Notes under the pieces: generated by a model
What the model was told of the DNA's origin: nothing
The model's database searches: none
What the model saw: the letters and a program-made list of their open reading frames with translations, nothing else
Made by a program: the position numbers and the translations under genes
Source: Jacaranda mimosifolia
Taxonomy: Eukaryota > Streptophyta > Magnoliopsida > Lamiales > Bignoniaceae
Assembly: GCA_018894105.1 (NCBI GenBank)
Contig: CM032117.1
Span: 585,501-649,500 of the forward strand
Reading direction: 5' to 3'
Length of the DNA: 64,000 nucleotides
In this document: piece after piece, positions 25,725 to 37,254 of the stretch
How positions within the stretch are numbered: position 1 is the stretch's first letter
How the letters are laid out: each line of letters begins with the position of its first letter

Positions 25725-26451
25725 TCAATCGTCTCCGTCCTTGCTGATTGCACAAAGTATCACAATCAGGGCAACTATGAAGGCATAATCAACTTGCGGA
25801 TAAACAGTTACACTAAAACTGTCCTTCCCAAACATAATGCTCCCACATGAGTGCTTCTTCTGCATCTGCATTTCAGTATTCATCAATCAACATAGGATCA
25901 AGACAGAGTAACATGAACTAATACGAGATTAGTTTACCTTAGCAATGGGAGTAGAATCTTTATCGTATATGATGCATGACCTCTCCAACCAGTTCCCCAC
26001 AACTTTAAAATCCCAAGAATGTTCTTCCTTGTTGCCAGCTAAAAATACATCTAATTCAACCTTGAACGGAACAAGTGAAGAATTTTTAGTAGTGAAAAGT
26101 AAATCAGCAGAGTCCGAGCTATCTCCCTGGAAAACTTGCCACCTTTTATGCACACTCAAAATCTGAGAAAGAATTAACACATGAAAAGAAACTGTTAAAA
26201 GTGATCAAGACATTAAAGTCGCAAGTACGAAGTGCACCTTTTTCTTGAAACTGGCAATGGGATTGCTTTCAGAATCCAGGAGTACACGGCGGCCATGAAT
26301 GCTACAAAGTTTTTCTTTCACTTTGAACATATGGTTGGCTTGATCATCAGTGACCAACAAGCTGCCATTTGCAACGGCTATTAACTTTTGAACCACGGTT
26401 AGATTAACGTGATCATGAACACAGAATTGAGGGCTGATTACAGCAGGTCAG
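25725..26451 (-). pseudogene. LURP-one-related protein, copy B, missing start
   Basis: Three homologous exons are present and in frame: first exon ending at 26238, then 25938-26162 and 25725-25865. The first exon reads PAVISPQFCVHDHVNLTVV then VQKLIAVANGSLL. Exon 2 has HKRWQVFQGDSS and NWLERSCIIYDKD. Exon 3 has FGKDSFSVTVYPQVDYAF. Immediately upstream of the first exon's conserved PAVISPQ there is an in-frame TGA and no in-frame ATG, so the roughly 13-residue N-terminus found in copies A and C is absent. A TATA-like run (about 26478-26490) and an ATG at the same place exist but are in another frame. Sequence is the most diverged of the three. It could be a decaying copy, or its start exon may lie elsewhere. 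Confidence 0.65.
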
Positions 26452-26499
26452 ATTATCCTTTTTCCGACAGAAAGTCTCCATATATATATCTATGGAATT

Positions 26500-27270
26500 A
26501 AGCTGATCGTTCCTGTAAGTTAAATCAAATGCTAATCAATTTATAGCTGTTCAGGATAGTTATTGTTGGAAGGTTCTGTTTCTGCTTTGGAGATTATGCT
26601 ACAGCCTTTGCCTGGTGTAATCAAGAAATTTAGCAGACAAAATCTAAGAATATTTCTTTATACAATAAAAATAAAAAAAACTAAAAAATGGAAGCATACA
26701 TTTCATGTCAAAGATACAGTCATGGCATCTCATCTGTGGGAAAAAGCAGCACACAAAAGCTGTATGCATTCTTTTTTCTGTTATTATTCTCATTTAGATC
26801 ATGTCTTTTGAATATTTCAAAGCACAACATTAGGAAAATGGATGTGAGAGCATTCGCGTGAGGAATCTGGAGATTTCCCTCCAAACAATCTTGCTTCCGA
26901 CCATATCTAACCACTTTACCAAGTTCAAATGTTAGAATGGTAAATTCTAGCCTGCCGACACATCTATGTAAGATGTAAGGCATTCTCCCTTTAAGGCTGT
27001 TTTCACATTCATTAAGGCAGATGAATGCTGAGAGCCTTGGTGCCTTAGAAGGAAAAGAATAATATTAGCATGTGCCCATATTATAATTATATGCAGAAAA
27101 TGTAATAGAGTACAGCTGAGTTATTCCAAAGATCACCAAAGTATAAATATATTAATGAGTGAAGCTTCTAACTCCCAAGGCTACAAATTCATAAGTTCGA
27201 AAATTAAAATACAAAAGAAGTGGATCTTAAAGGTCCTATTGATGTTTTTTCAGGTATGTATAGTGAAACT
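26500..27270. other. Spacer between LOR copies B and C
   Basis: About 0.8 kb with no recognisable gene. A minus-strand ORF near 26720-26983 has no family features I can identify. Confidence 0.35.
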
Positions 27271-28143
27271 TCAGGCGTCCTGTGAGTTGATCTCATCAAG
27301 TATGACGATAAGAGCAACAATGAAGGCATAATCGATGTTTGGTTGCACTGTCACCATGAACTTGTCCTTCCCAATCAGTATACTTTGTGCTGAGAATTTC
27401 TTGTGCATCTAAACATTCAAACATTCAACAAAATAAAAATAATCAATAATATAATCTGACAAATCCATAAATGCTAAGACAGAAAGAGATGAACTGATCT
27501 TACTTGAGCAACTATGGTAGAAGAATCTCCCGCATAAACTACACAAGATCTCTCGAACCAGCTTCCCTTCACTGTATAATCACAAACATCCTCGGATGTG
27601 TTGTTTGCTAAAAAGACATGTAATTTAGTCTTGAGTTGGATCATTGAAGACGTTTTTGCACTAAAGATCAAGTCTTTCTGATCCGTGCTCTCCCCTCTGA
27701 ACACTTGCCATCTACTATGTGCAGTCAGTATCTACATTTATGATCAGCAAGAAGACATTTTAGTACTGGTACAAAATTAATTGGATCAAGTCATTTTGCA
27801 TACTATGAAATGTGTAGATGGACTTTAACTAGGTCACATAAACTGGACTAGAGCAAAAAAATATTACATCATAGACGTAACAAAAAGAATGTCAAACTTA
27901 TACCTTGGATCTCAGAGTGACAGTAGGTCGGCCAGCAGCATCAAGAATCACCCTCCTGTCATGTAAGCTCAACAAAGATCCTTTAACTTTGAACATGAGG
28001 TTGCCATTGACGTCATTAACGACAAAGTTTCCATCAGTTATCTTCAAAACCTTTCTAACAATAGCTAGATCAATGGGATAAGGAGCACAGAAATGGGGGC
28101 TGATAACTGAAACAGGACCACAACCTGCTGGTTGTGCCATCAT
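27271..28143 (-). CDS. LURP-one-related (DUF567) protein, copy C, intact
   Basis: Best preserved of the three tandem copies. Exons 27904-28143, 27504-27731 and 27271-27408 join in phase 0 to 201 aa, the usual length for LOR proteins. The order is MMAQPAGCGPVSVISPHFC, PIDLAIVRK, NDVNGNLMFKVKG, DRRVILDAAGRP, then SRWQVFRGESTDQKDLIF, WFERSCVVYAGDSS, and the C-terminal hydrophobic strand YAFIVALIVILDEI. Family fold is tubby-like, probably peripheral to membranes; substrate or ligand unknown. It resembles the Arabidopsis LOR15 group. TATA-like box at 28247-28255. Copies A and B lie downstream on the same strand, so the array arose by tandem duplication. Confidence 0.92.
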
Positions 28144-28246
28144 TTTTAGATATTACAAACTTTTCTCTCAGTTTATAGTATTTCGAAGATTTTGTGTCTT
28201 AGTAATTTAGTAAGGCTATGTTTTCTTAATTATATTGTTGCACTCG

Positions 28247-28255
28247 TATATATAG
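28247..28255 (-). promoter_or_regulatory. TATA box of LOR copy C
   Basis: Minus strand reads ctatatata about 105 bases upstream of the ATG at 28143, suitable for a leader of about 75 bases. Confidence 0.5.
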
Positions 28256-29016
28256 AAATAGGACTCGCCAGGAACGCGTCGCCCTGGAAGAAAATTGTTG
28301 AATCATATAAATTTCTTGTAAGAATTCTAAGGGAACGAAACTTCAGAGTAGAAGATTTACCATATTTAGCATGTCATCATCACTGAGAAGAAAATAGCAT
28401 TCAATCAAAACAGATGGAACGTACTCTGTTTTATTTCAATGGGCTTAGAAAAATCTATTGCTTGCTGAACTCATTCAACCCCTTGATGAAATTGCCAAGC
28501 ATCTACTATGAAGTGACCAAAAGAAACATTAGGTAGATAAGTCAGTGATGTGCACTTTCTTTGACAATATTGTTATGACTAATTATTTTGATTATTCTTT
28601 TTAGCATAAAACATTTGAATTTTATAAAAACATGAAAATTCTGTCACAGAAGCACCCAAGATTGAATAGTCTCATAATTATATTGTCCACAGAAAAAAAA
28701 AAGAAAAGAAAAGAAAAGAAAAGAAAAAGATTTCGCATCTGTTTCAGGCTGGGCTTCCAAAAAAAAAGAAAGCAGTCCAATGTATAGACTAATTATTATT
28801 GGGCCATTGGGGTCATAGTTTGCAGGCTCAAATGGAGGCCATCTTTTTATGTTTTCACGTCCGTATTTACGCGAAACCCCGCCAACTCGGTTTACAATTA
28901 CAGTAGTTTGGTTTGGTTGAATTTATTAAATTAGACCATAAATTTAAACTTACAAAACTTTTGATAAAATTTGAGGTCCTTCGGCTTTTTCATACTTTTC
29001 CAAATTTGGGGGCAAA
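28256..29016. other. Divergent spacer between LOR C and the PPR gene
   Basis: Shared upstream region of two divergent genes. Contains a pentanucleotide (aaaag)n microsatellite at about 28697-28728. The PPR leader should lie in the last 100-150 bases. Confidence 0.4.
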
Positions 29017-30630
29017 ATGTTCAGAGGTGTAGTTCACTTCAAGCGAGCCAGAGCAACAGAAAAAGCTCATCAATGGCAACAACAAACCTATGCAGATCAC
29101 CCCACAAATCATTTCTTCTGCAACTCGAGTGAATCATTCTCATCATCGTCTTCAAGAAAATCTTCTTCTTTGCACAATTACTATATAAGAAAAAGAAGAA
29201 AATGGCCAATCCAACCATACAGAACACAATGGCACCAAAATTTTGCTTTTCAGCTAGCTAAGCAGTCCTTCAAACAATCAATCAGAAAATCCAAAACCCA
29301 TCTTCTTCCTGACCTTATTAACTCCTTTGCTGCTTATGAAGTTGACCCTACTCCCCAATCATACCATTTTCTCTTCAAAATCTTGATTCAAAAGAGATCC
29401 TCAAACTGGGATGACCAAGTCAAACAAATTCTTGACCACATTGAAAAAGTTGAAAACTTTGAGACACCTGAATGCATATTCATTGATTTGATCAAGTTTT
29501 TTGGTGATAATAATATGTTGAATGATGCTGTGGAGCTCTTTTTTAGGATACCGAAGTTTAGATGCGACCCATCCGCGGAAGTTTTGAACGTTCTAATTTC
29601 AGTTCTTTGTAGGAATAAAAGTGGTCTTGAGATTGTTCCTCGAGTATTGATAAAGAGTCAGGTGATGAATATTAGGATTGAAGAATCTACTTTTGAGATT
29701 TTGATAAGAGCCCTGTGCAAAATAGGAAGCATGAGTAATGCCTTTGAGTTGTTGAATCATATGATAGAGGAAGGTTTTGGTGTAGATAAAAAAGTTTGTT
29801 CTTTGATGCTTGCAACTATGTGCAGGCAGATGAATTGTAATGATGGTGAAATTATTGGATTTTTGGAGGATTTGAAAAGGTTAGGATTTGAACCACGAAA
29901 GGCTGATTTTCGCAACGTAATTAGGTGTTTGGTGAGGAAGGGGAAGGGTGAGGATGCTTTCGGATTGTTGAAACAGATGAAAATGAATGGAATTAAGCCT
30001 GATATCATGTGTTATAATTTGGTGCTTGATGGGTTGATCCATAATAGAGACTTTTTGAGGGCAGATAAAGTGTTTGATGAATTGCTTGTTTTAGGATTAA
30101 TTCCTAATATCTATACTTACAATGTGTACATTAATGGCTTGTGCATGCAAAAGAAGATAGAGGATGGACTAAGAATGCTGGCCGCAATGGAAGAGTTGGG
30201 CTGTGCACCTGACTTGAGTACCTATAGTACAGTTCTAAGAGCACTCTGTCTAGCTGGGGAGCTGGACAAGGTGAGAGAGATGGTTGATGAGATGCGGCAG
30301 AAATGCATGCAACTAAATCTACAGACTTATGAGATTCTGATTGATGGCTTTATTAGTAATAATGATATAAATGGAGCTTGCAGTTTGTTAAACGAAATGT
30401 TGGGTGAAAACTTTGCTCCTCAGCCAACTACTTTGGATAAAATAATATGTTGGTTGTGCAAGAATGGTTTGTATTTTGAAGCAGTGGAACTTCTTGGAGA
30501 AGTGGTAATAAAGAATGTTGCACCAGGGGTCAGCACATGGCAGGCACTGATCCAAGGAACTGGTCTCACATTCAATACTGAGAGGATCATTGATTTGGCT
30601 AAAAACCAACGTCAAGTTGATGATCTTTAG
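29017..30630 (+). CDS. P-class pentatricopeptide repeat protein, probably mitochondrial
   Basis: Intronless 537-aa ORF, as usual for plant PPR genes. The N-terminus is rich in Arg, Ser, Lys and His and poor in acidic residues (MFRGVVHFKRARATEK), consistent with an organelle transit peptide. PPR motifs of about 35 residues run through roughly 110-525. The clearest copies are in the second half: YNLVLDGLIHNRDFLRADKV, then YNVYINGLC, YSTVLRALCLAGELDKV and YEILIDGFISNNDINGA. No E or DYW domain follows, so it is P-class, usually acting in organelle RNA stability, splicing or translation by base-specific RNA binding. It most resembles the Arabidopsis At2g38420 type, which I recall sitting next to TOL6. 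The RNA target cannot be read from here. Confidence 0.9.
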   Translation: MFRGVVHFKRARATEKAHQWQQQTYADHPTNHFFCNSSESFSSSSSRKSSSLHNYYIRKRRKWPIQPYRTQWHQNFAFQLAKQSFKQSIRKSKTHLLPDLINSFAAYEVDPTPQSYHFLFKILIQKRSSNWDDQVKQILDHIEKVENFETPECIFIDLIKFFGDNNMLNDAVELFFRIPKFRCDPSAEVLNVLISVLCRNKSGLEIVPRVLIKSQVMNIRIEESTFEILIRALCKIGSMSNAFELLNHMIEEGFGVDKKVCSLMLATMCRQMNCNDGEIIGFLEDLKRLGFEPRKADFRNVIRCLVRKGKGEDAFGLLKQMKMNGIKPDIMCYNLVLDGLIHNRDFLRADKVFDELLVLGLIPNIYTYNVYINGLCMQKKIEDGLRMLAAMEELGCAPDLSTYSTVLRALCLAGELDKVREMVDEMRQKCMQLNLQTYEILIDGFISNNDINGACSLLNEMLGENFAPQPTTLDKIICWLCKNGLYFEAVELLGEVVIKNVAPGVSTWQALIQGTGLTFNTERIIDLAKNQRQVDDL

Positions 30631-33600
30631 CTTCTGAGTAGTCAATTGCAGATAACTGTCAGTTTTCCAGGACAACAACCATAGCGAGCATTTCTATATT
30701 TTACCAATAGTACCATGTTTCCTTGTCAAATGTGAATAGTTGAAAAAACACCTGTAGGTAATTTACTTTTTTGGCATGGACACATGTAACATAACTAATT
30801 CACCCTCTAGTTGACCAGTCATCCTTTAGGTATACATATCAAATGATGTGTTACTGAAGTTCCAACACAAGTCCATCTTGTGTTGCTTTGCTCTTACTGA
30901 ATAACAGCTGTGCCAGTTCAACATGGTTGTCTGAAAGTTATTTATCGTTCATTCTTGAATTAAGAAATGTTTCCGTGTCTTTGCAGTTTTATGCTCTTAT
31001 GATATTTATGGAACCTGCTTTATGGTTAAACCATATGTCCAACCAATATAGAATGACCAATCATACTATGAACTGCTTATTCTGCTTTGTACTTCTTCTG
31101 TTGACAAATGATTGGTCATTCTTTATTGAAAAACATGTGGCGGTTCGTAGGACAAAAGTTTCCATAGCGTGATTGATGCTCGACAAATTTTCTAAAAAGA
31201 ACAAGAAGAGCTGCACGAGTGACTGTTGAAGATGTGTCCTGTTTTGATCATTTGACTAATCTACACCTTTGAAGGTGACGAAATGAGACCAGAATGCAAT
31301 TTTAACTGCATTATAAATCAGACCAGAATGACTACAATTTTAACTGCATTATAAGGATAAGGAGGTATCTGTCTGTCTCTAGAAGAGCACAAACAACGTG
31401 AAGGAATCAGTACATCACTGTCATATCAATTGAAATAAGAAGATCCAAAACATTTACAGATCAACTCGACCTCAGACTCGTTAATTTTTGTTGATAGCTA
31501 ATAGTGGAACGCATTAATTTGGGCTTCAAAGGGTTGATGGAAGTGTTAATGAATATCAAACAGGTTGCTTACAAAATCACAATTTTTTTTCTGTATATGG
31601 CATGTCTTTGAGTACAAAACACATTATGATACCTTGCTAAATTACCTGCTTCAGGTACCCATTTTACCTCTAAGATCCTTTAATGACCTGATTTAGCAAG
31701 TTAAAATCAATTTGGACATTCTAACACAAGGGATAGACTATAGAGTAGTCTCCAGACAAGATTTGACAGAATTTGAATTAAAAGTTTAATAAATATTAAC
31801 CATTTGGACTAATCCTTGAATAAGTCCAATATTTTTCTTGGTATAGAAGCAAGCTGATATTCTAATCTGATCCATTGAAGGGAAAATAATTGAAAATTTG
31901 ACTCTTTGAAATGCTAGCCATCTTCTTCACCTTTTCAACAAAGGCTAGCCAAGACAACCAATCAATGGGATGAATATTTAAATGAGGAAAACAATCAAGT
32001 ACAGTGAAAATCAGTCACATTAGAGGAGAAAACAGCAAATCTTATAGGGCCCCTATCTGCAAACTGTGGAGTTGATGAAGAGACAAGCACACAATTATAC
32101 AGGAAATAATGTCCTGCAGAGTATAATACCTATAAAATTCAGACTTGAGTCAAATGTTCTCCCAAATCGACTTCCTCTCAGACAGGCACAAGTGTTCAAC
32201 TTGTAAGGTTTAGAAAGACTACTTGTCTGACTAGTTTCTGAAGAATTGTTTCTAGGCAAAATGACAAAGCCCAAAATGTGACAAGTTTCAAACCAGTCGT
32301 TTTCCCCGCAATTTAACAACTTTCTTTAGACTCCATAGCCAGATTAGGAGTACATTTGGTTATACTGTTTGGTTAGGTTTGGGACAATGAAGGGATTAAG
32401 ATTAAATTAGTGACATAATTACATTCTTAAAGAGATGGAACATGAACTAATTCACCACACAGTATTGCTTATGATTGAAGTGAAAAGGATAGATTAATTT
32501 TCTTATATTTTCTGTCATGAGCACAAGATTTGCTGTTCCAAGCAACCAGAAATGACGATCCCTTCACTCGATTCACAAACTTATTATAAACAATTCCATT
32601 TTTAACTTTCTGCTCTAAGTTGATTACTAGATACCTATCCTTGTCACTCCTGCATTAGCAGAGTGGCAGAAGTACTAATAAGGAATGTAAAGTATTTCTT
32701 TATATATCTGTGAAACAGCTTTCTGGTTTTTATATATGAAGTACTATTTTAATTAGTCCATTGATCATTATGTTGAACACAGTCATAATGCCACTAATAA
32801 CCATTTAAACAATTGTAGTTTAGATGATAAATAATGCATTATATTTGAGTGCATATTTGTTTCTTTTTTTCTTTTTTCTTTTTTCTTTTTTTTTTTTCCT
32901 CCTATAGGTGGGGAATGATACTGCAAAGCACCCATTTTTGAAACTCTTCCCAAAATTCAGTAATGAGGTATAGATTTATTCTAATTACAATATCTATCTT
33001 GGGATAATAGCCAACAAATTGGGTAATGGTCTATATGTCTTTGAATTCAACAAAGAAGACCGACAATGAAAACCCACAAAAATTTCCTTTGAAACTCAAT
33101 TTAGACTAATACAGAAGGCCATAAATTCAGCAATGGAGACGGAGGCCCCATGGCCATACCTATCAATGTGGACCTTGGAGTAATATGACTATTTTGCAAC
33201 ATTTTTTGGCAAGATAATTGTATGCATCACAATTAGTGCTTCCTGCATTAAAAACTAATCCAGTTAAAAAAACTGCAAGTTGATGGGAAGATGTGGGGGA
33301 GAATAATGAATGGATAGCCATTATGCCAAAATTCAAGATGAAGACCTCACCATTAATGGTGACCATATACCTCATCCATTTGGTTGTGCACTTCACTTTC
33401 ACCTACATTCATACCACTAGATTCATATTCATCTTCCTTTTTGAAATTTTTTCATGATAATGAGTTCCAATCATGAAAATATTGAATTTTTAATCTATGG
33501 AACCGGAAAGATGAAATGAACTTTAGACATTGTTATGCATATTTTTACCTGGAAATGAAGCTTTGGAGATAGGACCTTCTGCAACATTTTCACCTGATAT

Positions 33601-33790
33601 GGGCTAAGGACAAATGGACCTGACATGGAATTAAGAATGAACTATTTATTCAATCCCACTTGGACTAAATCAAAGCAGATATTAGAAGACGTTCGCGTTT
33701 GGATCAAGAACGATTTTCTGTACTCACACCATCACCAATATACAAACACAACAAGGATCAGATTGTGCCTTCTTACTCCAAATAAAGATT
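30631..33790. other. Intergenic region between PPR and MIR164
   Basis: Contains the PPR 3' region and, on the other side, sequence downstream of the MIR164 hairpin. Two details are visible: a near-perfect 21-base inverted repeat at 31044-31064 / 31108-31128, and a short local duplication (gaccagaatg... and ttttaactgcattata words at about 31289-31352). No convincing protein-coding gene. Confidence 0.45.
31044..31128. repeat. 21-base inverted repeat with 43-base loop
   Basis: Bases 31044-31064 (containing agaatgaccaatcat) are complementary to 31108-31128 with one mismatch, so either transcript can fold into a short hairpin. The stem stops abruptly at 21 bases on the open side, shorter than a normal plant microRNA precursor. 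I cannot match it to a known microRNA. Confidence 0.5.
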
Positions 33791-33929
33791 GAGTGGTCAT
33801 GATGGGGAAGAGGGGCACATGAAGGACTAACTCATTGCATCTAATGAAGCTTTCTGTTTTAACTATCTGAAAACGATGTGCATGAGTTAGTAATGCACGT
33901 GCCCTGCTTCTCCATCTTGCTCAACACTC
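33791..33929 (-). ncRNA. MIR164: MIR164 microRNA precursor
   Basis: The minus strand at 33894-33914 reads the 21-nt miR164 sequence (begins tggagaagcagggc, ends acgtgca), identical to the canonical miR164a/b as I know it. The 3' arm at 33801-33821 (minus strand catgtgcccctcttccccat plus c) is the star strand. Aligning the two gives 19 paired positions with two mismatches and one G:U, and exact 2-nt 3' overhangs on both ends. The stem continues beyond the duplex on both sides: actaactcat pairs with atgagttagt on the loop side, and gagtg pairs with cactc at the base. The family cleaves mRNAs of NAC factors of the CUC/NAC1 type, shaping organ boundaries and lateral roots. A TATA box lies about 130 bases upstream. 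No expression can be shown from sequence. Confidence 0.93.
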
Positions 33930-34057
33930 ACCTTCTCAATCTGCATAGTTTCTAACTCAGAATTAGATTTTGATCAGTTTATTTTCTCCTGTGGGGTTGT
34001 ATGGTGGGTAAGGAATTTGCTTGGCAATATAAGGGTAGCCTTCCCTTATCTTCTCAA

Positions 34058-34066
34058 CTATTTATA
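34058..34066 (-). promoter_or_regulatory. Probable TATA box of MIR164
   Basis: Minus strand reads tataaatag. With initiation about 30 bases downstream, the transcript would start near 34028, some 100 bases before the foldback, a normal layout for plant MIR genes. Confidence 0.5.
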
Positions 34067-35733
34067 ACATGAATGGGAAAATGGAGAGTGGAGACTATGT
34101 TAAATTGCTTTGGTGGGTGCAAGGCTATTCCAAGAATAGCCTTTTAAGTTAGACCAAAAACTAAAGCTTTATGGTAGTGTACAGGAACCCTTTTTAGGGA
34201 TTGCAGAAAAAAAGCAGATCCCTCAAGGGTGCATGATAGAAAATCAAAAAAGAATTAGTTGAAGTGGGGCCTGAATTGGTTTTTTGCAACCTAAAAAAGT
34301 TTCCCATAAGAAAACAGGACCACTACTCTCTATCTCTGCACAAATGATGTTACAGCATTAACCTTCATAAAAAATGACATTTCCAACATATGCTGGTCAC
34401 ACCTGAACAAACGCTAGGTTATTTTTCTGGTGGTGAGTCTTGATCAAGATTTAATTGCGCCTAATACTCTCACAACTCATTCAGAAAGAAAAACTGACTA
34501 GTTCTTAATAACAGATTGTGATCTAGAGCCAGAGAAGGGCCTGAGAAGCTCCACGATGAAAACGGGACAGAACCATGAAATAGGAAAGACTTATAACAAC
34601 ACATCTTGAAACGGAAAACGAATTTTCTATTTTCTTAAGTTTAAATTGTGGAAATAAGTAAAGATTGCATATAACTCTCGGTTAGTTCAAAGGCTCGAAG
34701 CCTCAGCATATTTCATTTCACACAAGAGAGAGGAATTTTCAAAGATGATATTAGCTATATCTAATTGCATTTGACCAAAAGAAGCTCATCTGTCAATGTA
34801 TCATAATTAAACCAGATACCATTTTTCTGATGCCACATTCGGTTTGTCAAATTATTGATACCAGGAAATAGTGAATTTCTGGACTTCCAAGTTTACTTTT
34901 TGACGAGAAAGATGCCATAGAAGAATTATTGCTGCCATCTTCTGAGGTACAAATAAGTAAGTAATGGCCTAAGATTAAGGCTCTTCATCAATGACTATCT
35001 ACCATCTTAATTTATTAGGCGGTCTGCAGGTTTCGTTTGCCAATACAATTTTGTAGTCTTCTTCCATATATATCAGTACTGAGATCTTGCTTACTTCTTC
35101 ATTTGTCACGTCACATTTTTACATGACTCACATTAATTGGACGTATTTAAATAGTTATACAGTTTCTCTCCAGGCCCTTTGGACAAGTATTACGGCCCCT
35201 CTTTAAAGTAATATAATTGAACAATAATGTAGTCTGTAATCTGCTAACTGAATGAATTATGTCTACAACTTGTATTTACATATCAATAAAATGTTTTCTG
35301 TTTGTTCTTTTCTTTATTACGTTTTCCCCCTTAAGCTATGTGTAGGGAAAAAAGAGAAGCAATAATATTTTTTTTCCATAACTTTTGGTTGGTCTAGACG
35401 TTGATTTAGGCTTTTGCTTTCCTTCATCCTAAATCCAAACAGACCTACCATTGGTTGGTTTTATTAGGGGATAGTGGAAATAAAGCGGGGGAGATGTTGA
35501 TTGGGGTTGTGGAGTATTCGGAACAAACTGGACCATTAGAAAAGAAAAAAGAGACCGGTGGTTAAGTAGCTCTCCCAGTTTACAAATAGATCAAAACTGA
35601 GAAAGACAGCACAAGTTCCTGTGATATGCAGAGTGTGCCCTGCTTAAGGGTTGTCAAAAAACATTAATTTTGTGCCTAACGTCGATGGCTAGATCATTCG
35701 TTGCCACAGAACGTGCAGCAATAACCCAACCCT
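34067..35733. other. MIR164 upstream region
   Basis: About 1.7 kb upstream of the MIR164 TATA box, with no ORF and no recognised transposon ends. It is less AT-extreme than the repeats that follow, and probably holds the microRNA promoter and enhancers. Confidence 0.4.
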
Positions 35734-37254
35734 AGGGGTTTAAGTCAAGGAATCGAGTTGAGCTTGGAGAAAATTTTCAAACTCAAGTTCGAGCTCAACT
35801 CGATGGGTTTAATATTTTGAGCTTGAACTCGGTTGAGCTCTAGTTATCAATTGTTCTTAAACAATTGCAAACTCGAGCTCGAGCTAAAATTCGAGTGCGA
35901 ATTCAAAATAAAATATTGGGTTAAATTCATTTTAACCCCCTCTACTATGGAATTGGTATCAATTACCCCATTTTACTATCAAAACCTTCAAACACCCCCC
36001 TAAACCTCTCACAACATTAGTGAATTAATGGAAGAAGTGGATGATGTGGCAATTATACTCCCTTTTTTGGCCTTCTAAATTTTTATTCCCAAATTGGCCT
36101 CATGATATCTATACAATACTCTATCATTTTTGCAACATAAACATTAACTTTCTATAAAAAAATAAATGAACAAAAAATTAAAAAAAAAAAGGTCATCCAT
36201 TCGTTTGCTAAAAAATTTCAATTTCATTTAAAAAATGGTTATTAGAAAAAAGAATCATTATAGCTACTTCCTTTGTGTAATTTTTCATTGTTAAGTTGAA
36301 AGATTTCATTAATTGCTTGCAAGCTATTAATTTTTTTTTTATTTCTTTGATCCATAAACTTCAATAATAATTTTTCAATCTCTATTCCTCTGTCACATAT
36401 ATTTGGCTCAATCCAACAATAAATTTGCATCCATTTGGCTTCTATAAAAAAATAAATAATTAGTAAATATCATAAATAGTTAAAAATTTATAAATAAAAA
36501 TTACATACATCCTAATAACAACAACCAACAATTTTTTTCCCCCAAATTATTTAAAGTCTACGAAGTGTGTATAGGTGGTGGTTTAACACAATCACACCAT
36601 GCTTCTCTAAAATTAGATGTATAAGTGATTGAGCATCGACAAACACTATTTAAAAATTTTAAATTGGAAGAATTGTTATGAATTTTGGTTAATGAGGTGA
36701 GCATATAAATGAAATTGAAAATTTTTAGCAAACGAATGGATGTTTTTAGCAAAATTTTGGTTAATGAGGTGACCTTTTTTTTTTTTTTGGTTCATTTATT
36801 TTTTTATAGAAAGTTAATATTTATGTTGCAAAAATGATAGTGTATTGTATAGATATCATGAAGTCAATTTAGGAATAAAAATTTAGAAGGCCAAAAAAGA
36901 GAGCATAATTGCCACATCATCCACTTCTTCCATTAATTCACTAATGTTGTGAGAGGTTTAGGGGGGTGTTTGAAGGTTTTGATAGTAGAGGGGGGTAATT
37001 GATACCAATTCCATAGTAAAAGGGGGCAAAATGAATTTAATCCTAAAATATTAATAATATGATATATATTTATTAATAAAATAAAAAATAATATTAAATT
37101 GTATATCAGCTCATGAACTTGTTCGCAAGTCTTGAGTTTAGACACGACCAGCTTGAAATTAGTTTGAAATAAAGATGTAGCTTGATTCATCTTAAATCAA
37201 ACTAAGTTGAACTCGACTTATGAAGTACATGAAACAACTCGACTCGTTTATGTG
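35734..37254. repeat. GAGCTCGAG-family element split by a foldback transposon
   Basis: Left part (35734-35917) starts aggggtttaagtcaagg and is full of gagctcgagct words. Right part (37053-37254) carries tgaactcgac and caactcgactcg words and ends near ctcgtttatgtgat. Together they look like one copy of the family seen at 20938-21845, interrupted by the element at 35918-37043. Outer target duplication not clear. Confidence 0.45.
35918..37043. mobile_element. Foldback Mutator-like non-autonomous element, 9-bp target duplication
   Basis: The 1126-bp element has terminal inverted repeats of about 310 bases: gggttaaattcatttt and onward at the left, matched by aaaatgaatttaatcc at the right, with long near-identical arms (for example ccatagtaaaa-type, ggtatcaatta and catccacttcttccattaa segments). 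It is flanked by a perfect 9-bp duplication, taaaatatt, at 35909-35917 and 37044-37052. Long inverted repeats with 9-bp duplications point to the Mutator superfamily. The centre (about 36240-36750) has two short minus-strand ORFs that match nothing I recognise. Transcribed, it would form a long double-stranded RNA. Confidence 0.8.

Noticed and set aside
26720..26983. 87-codon minus-strand ORF between LOR copies
   Set aside because: No recognised family features and not in a LOR reading context.
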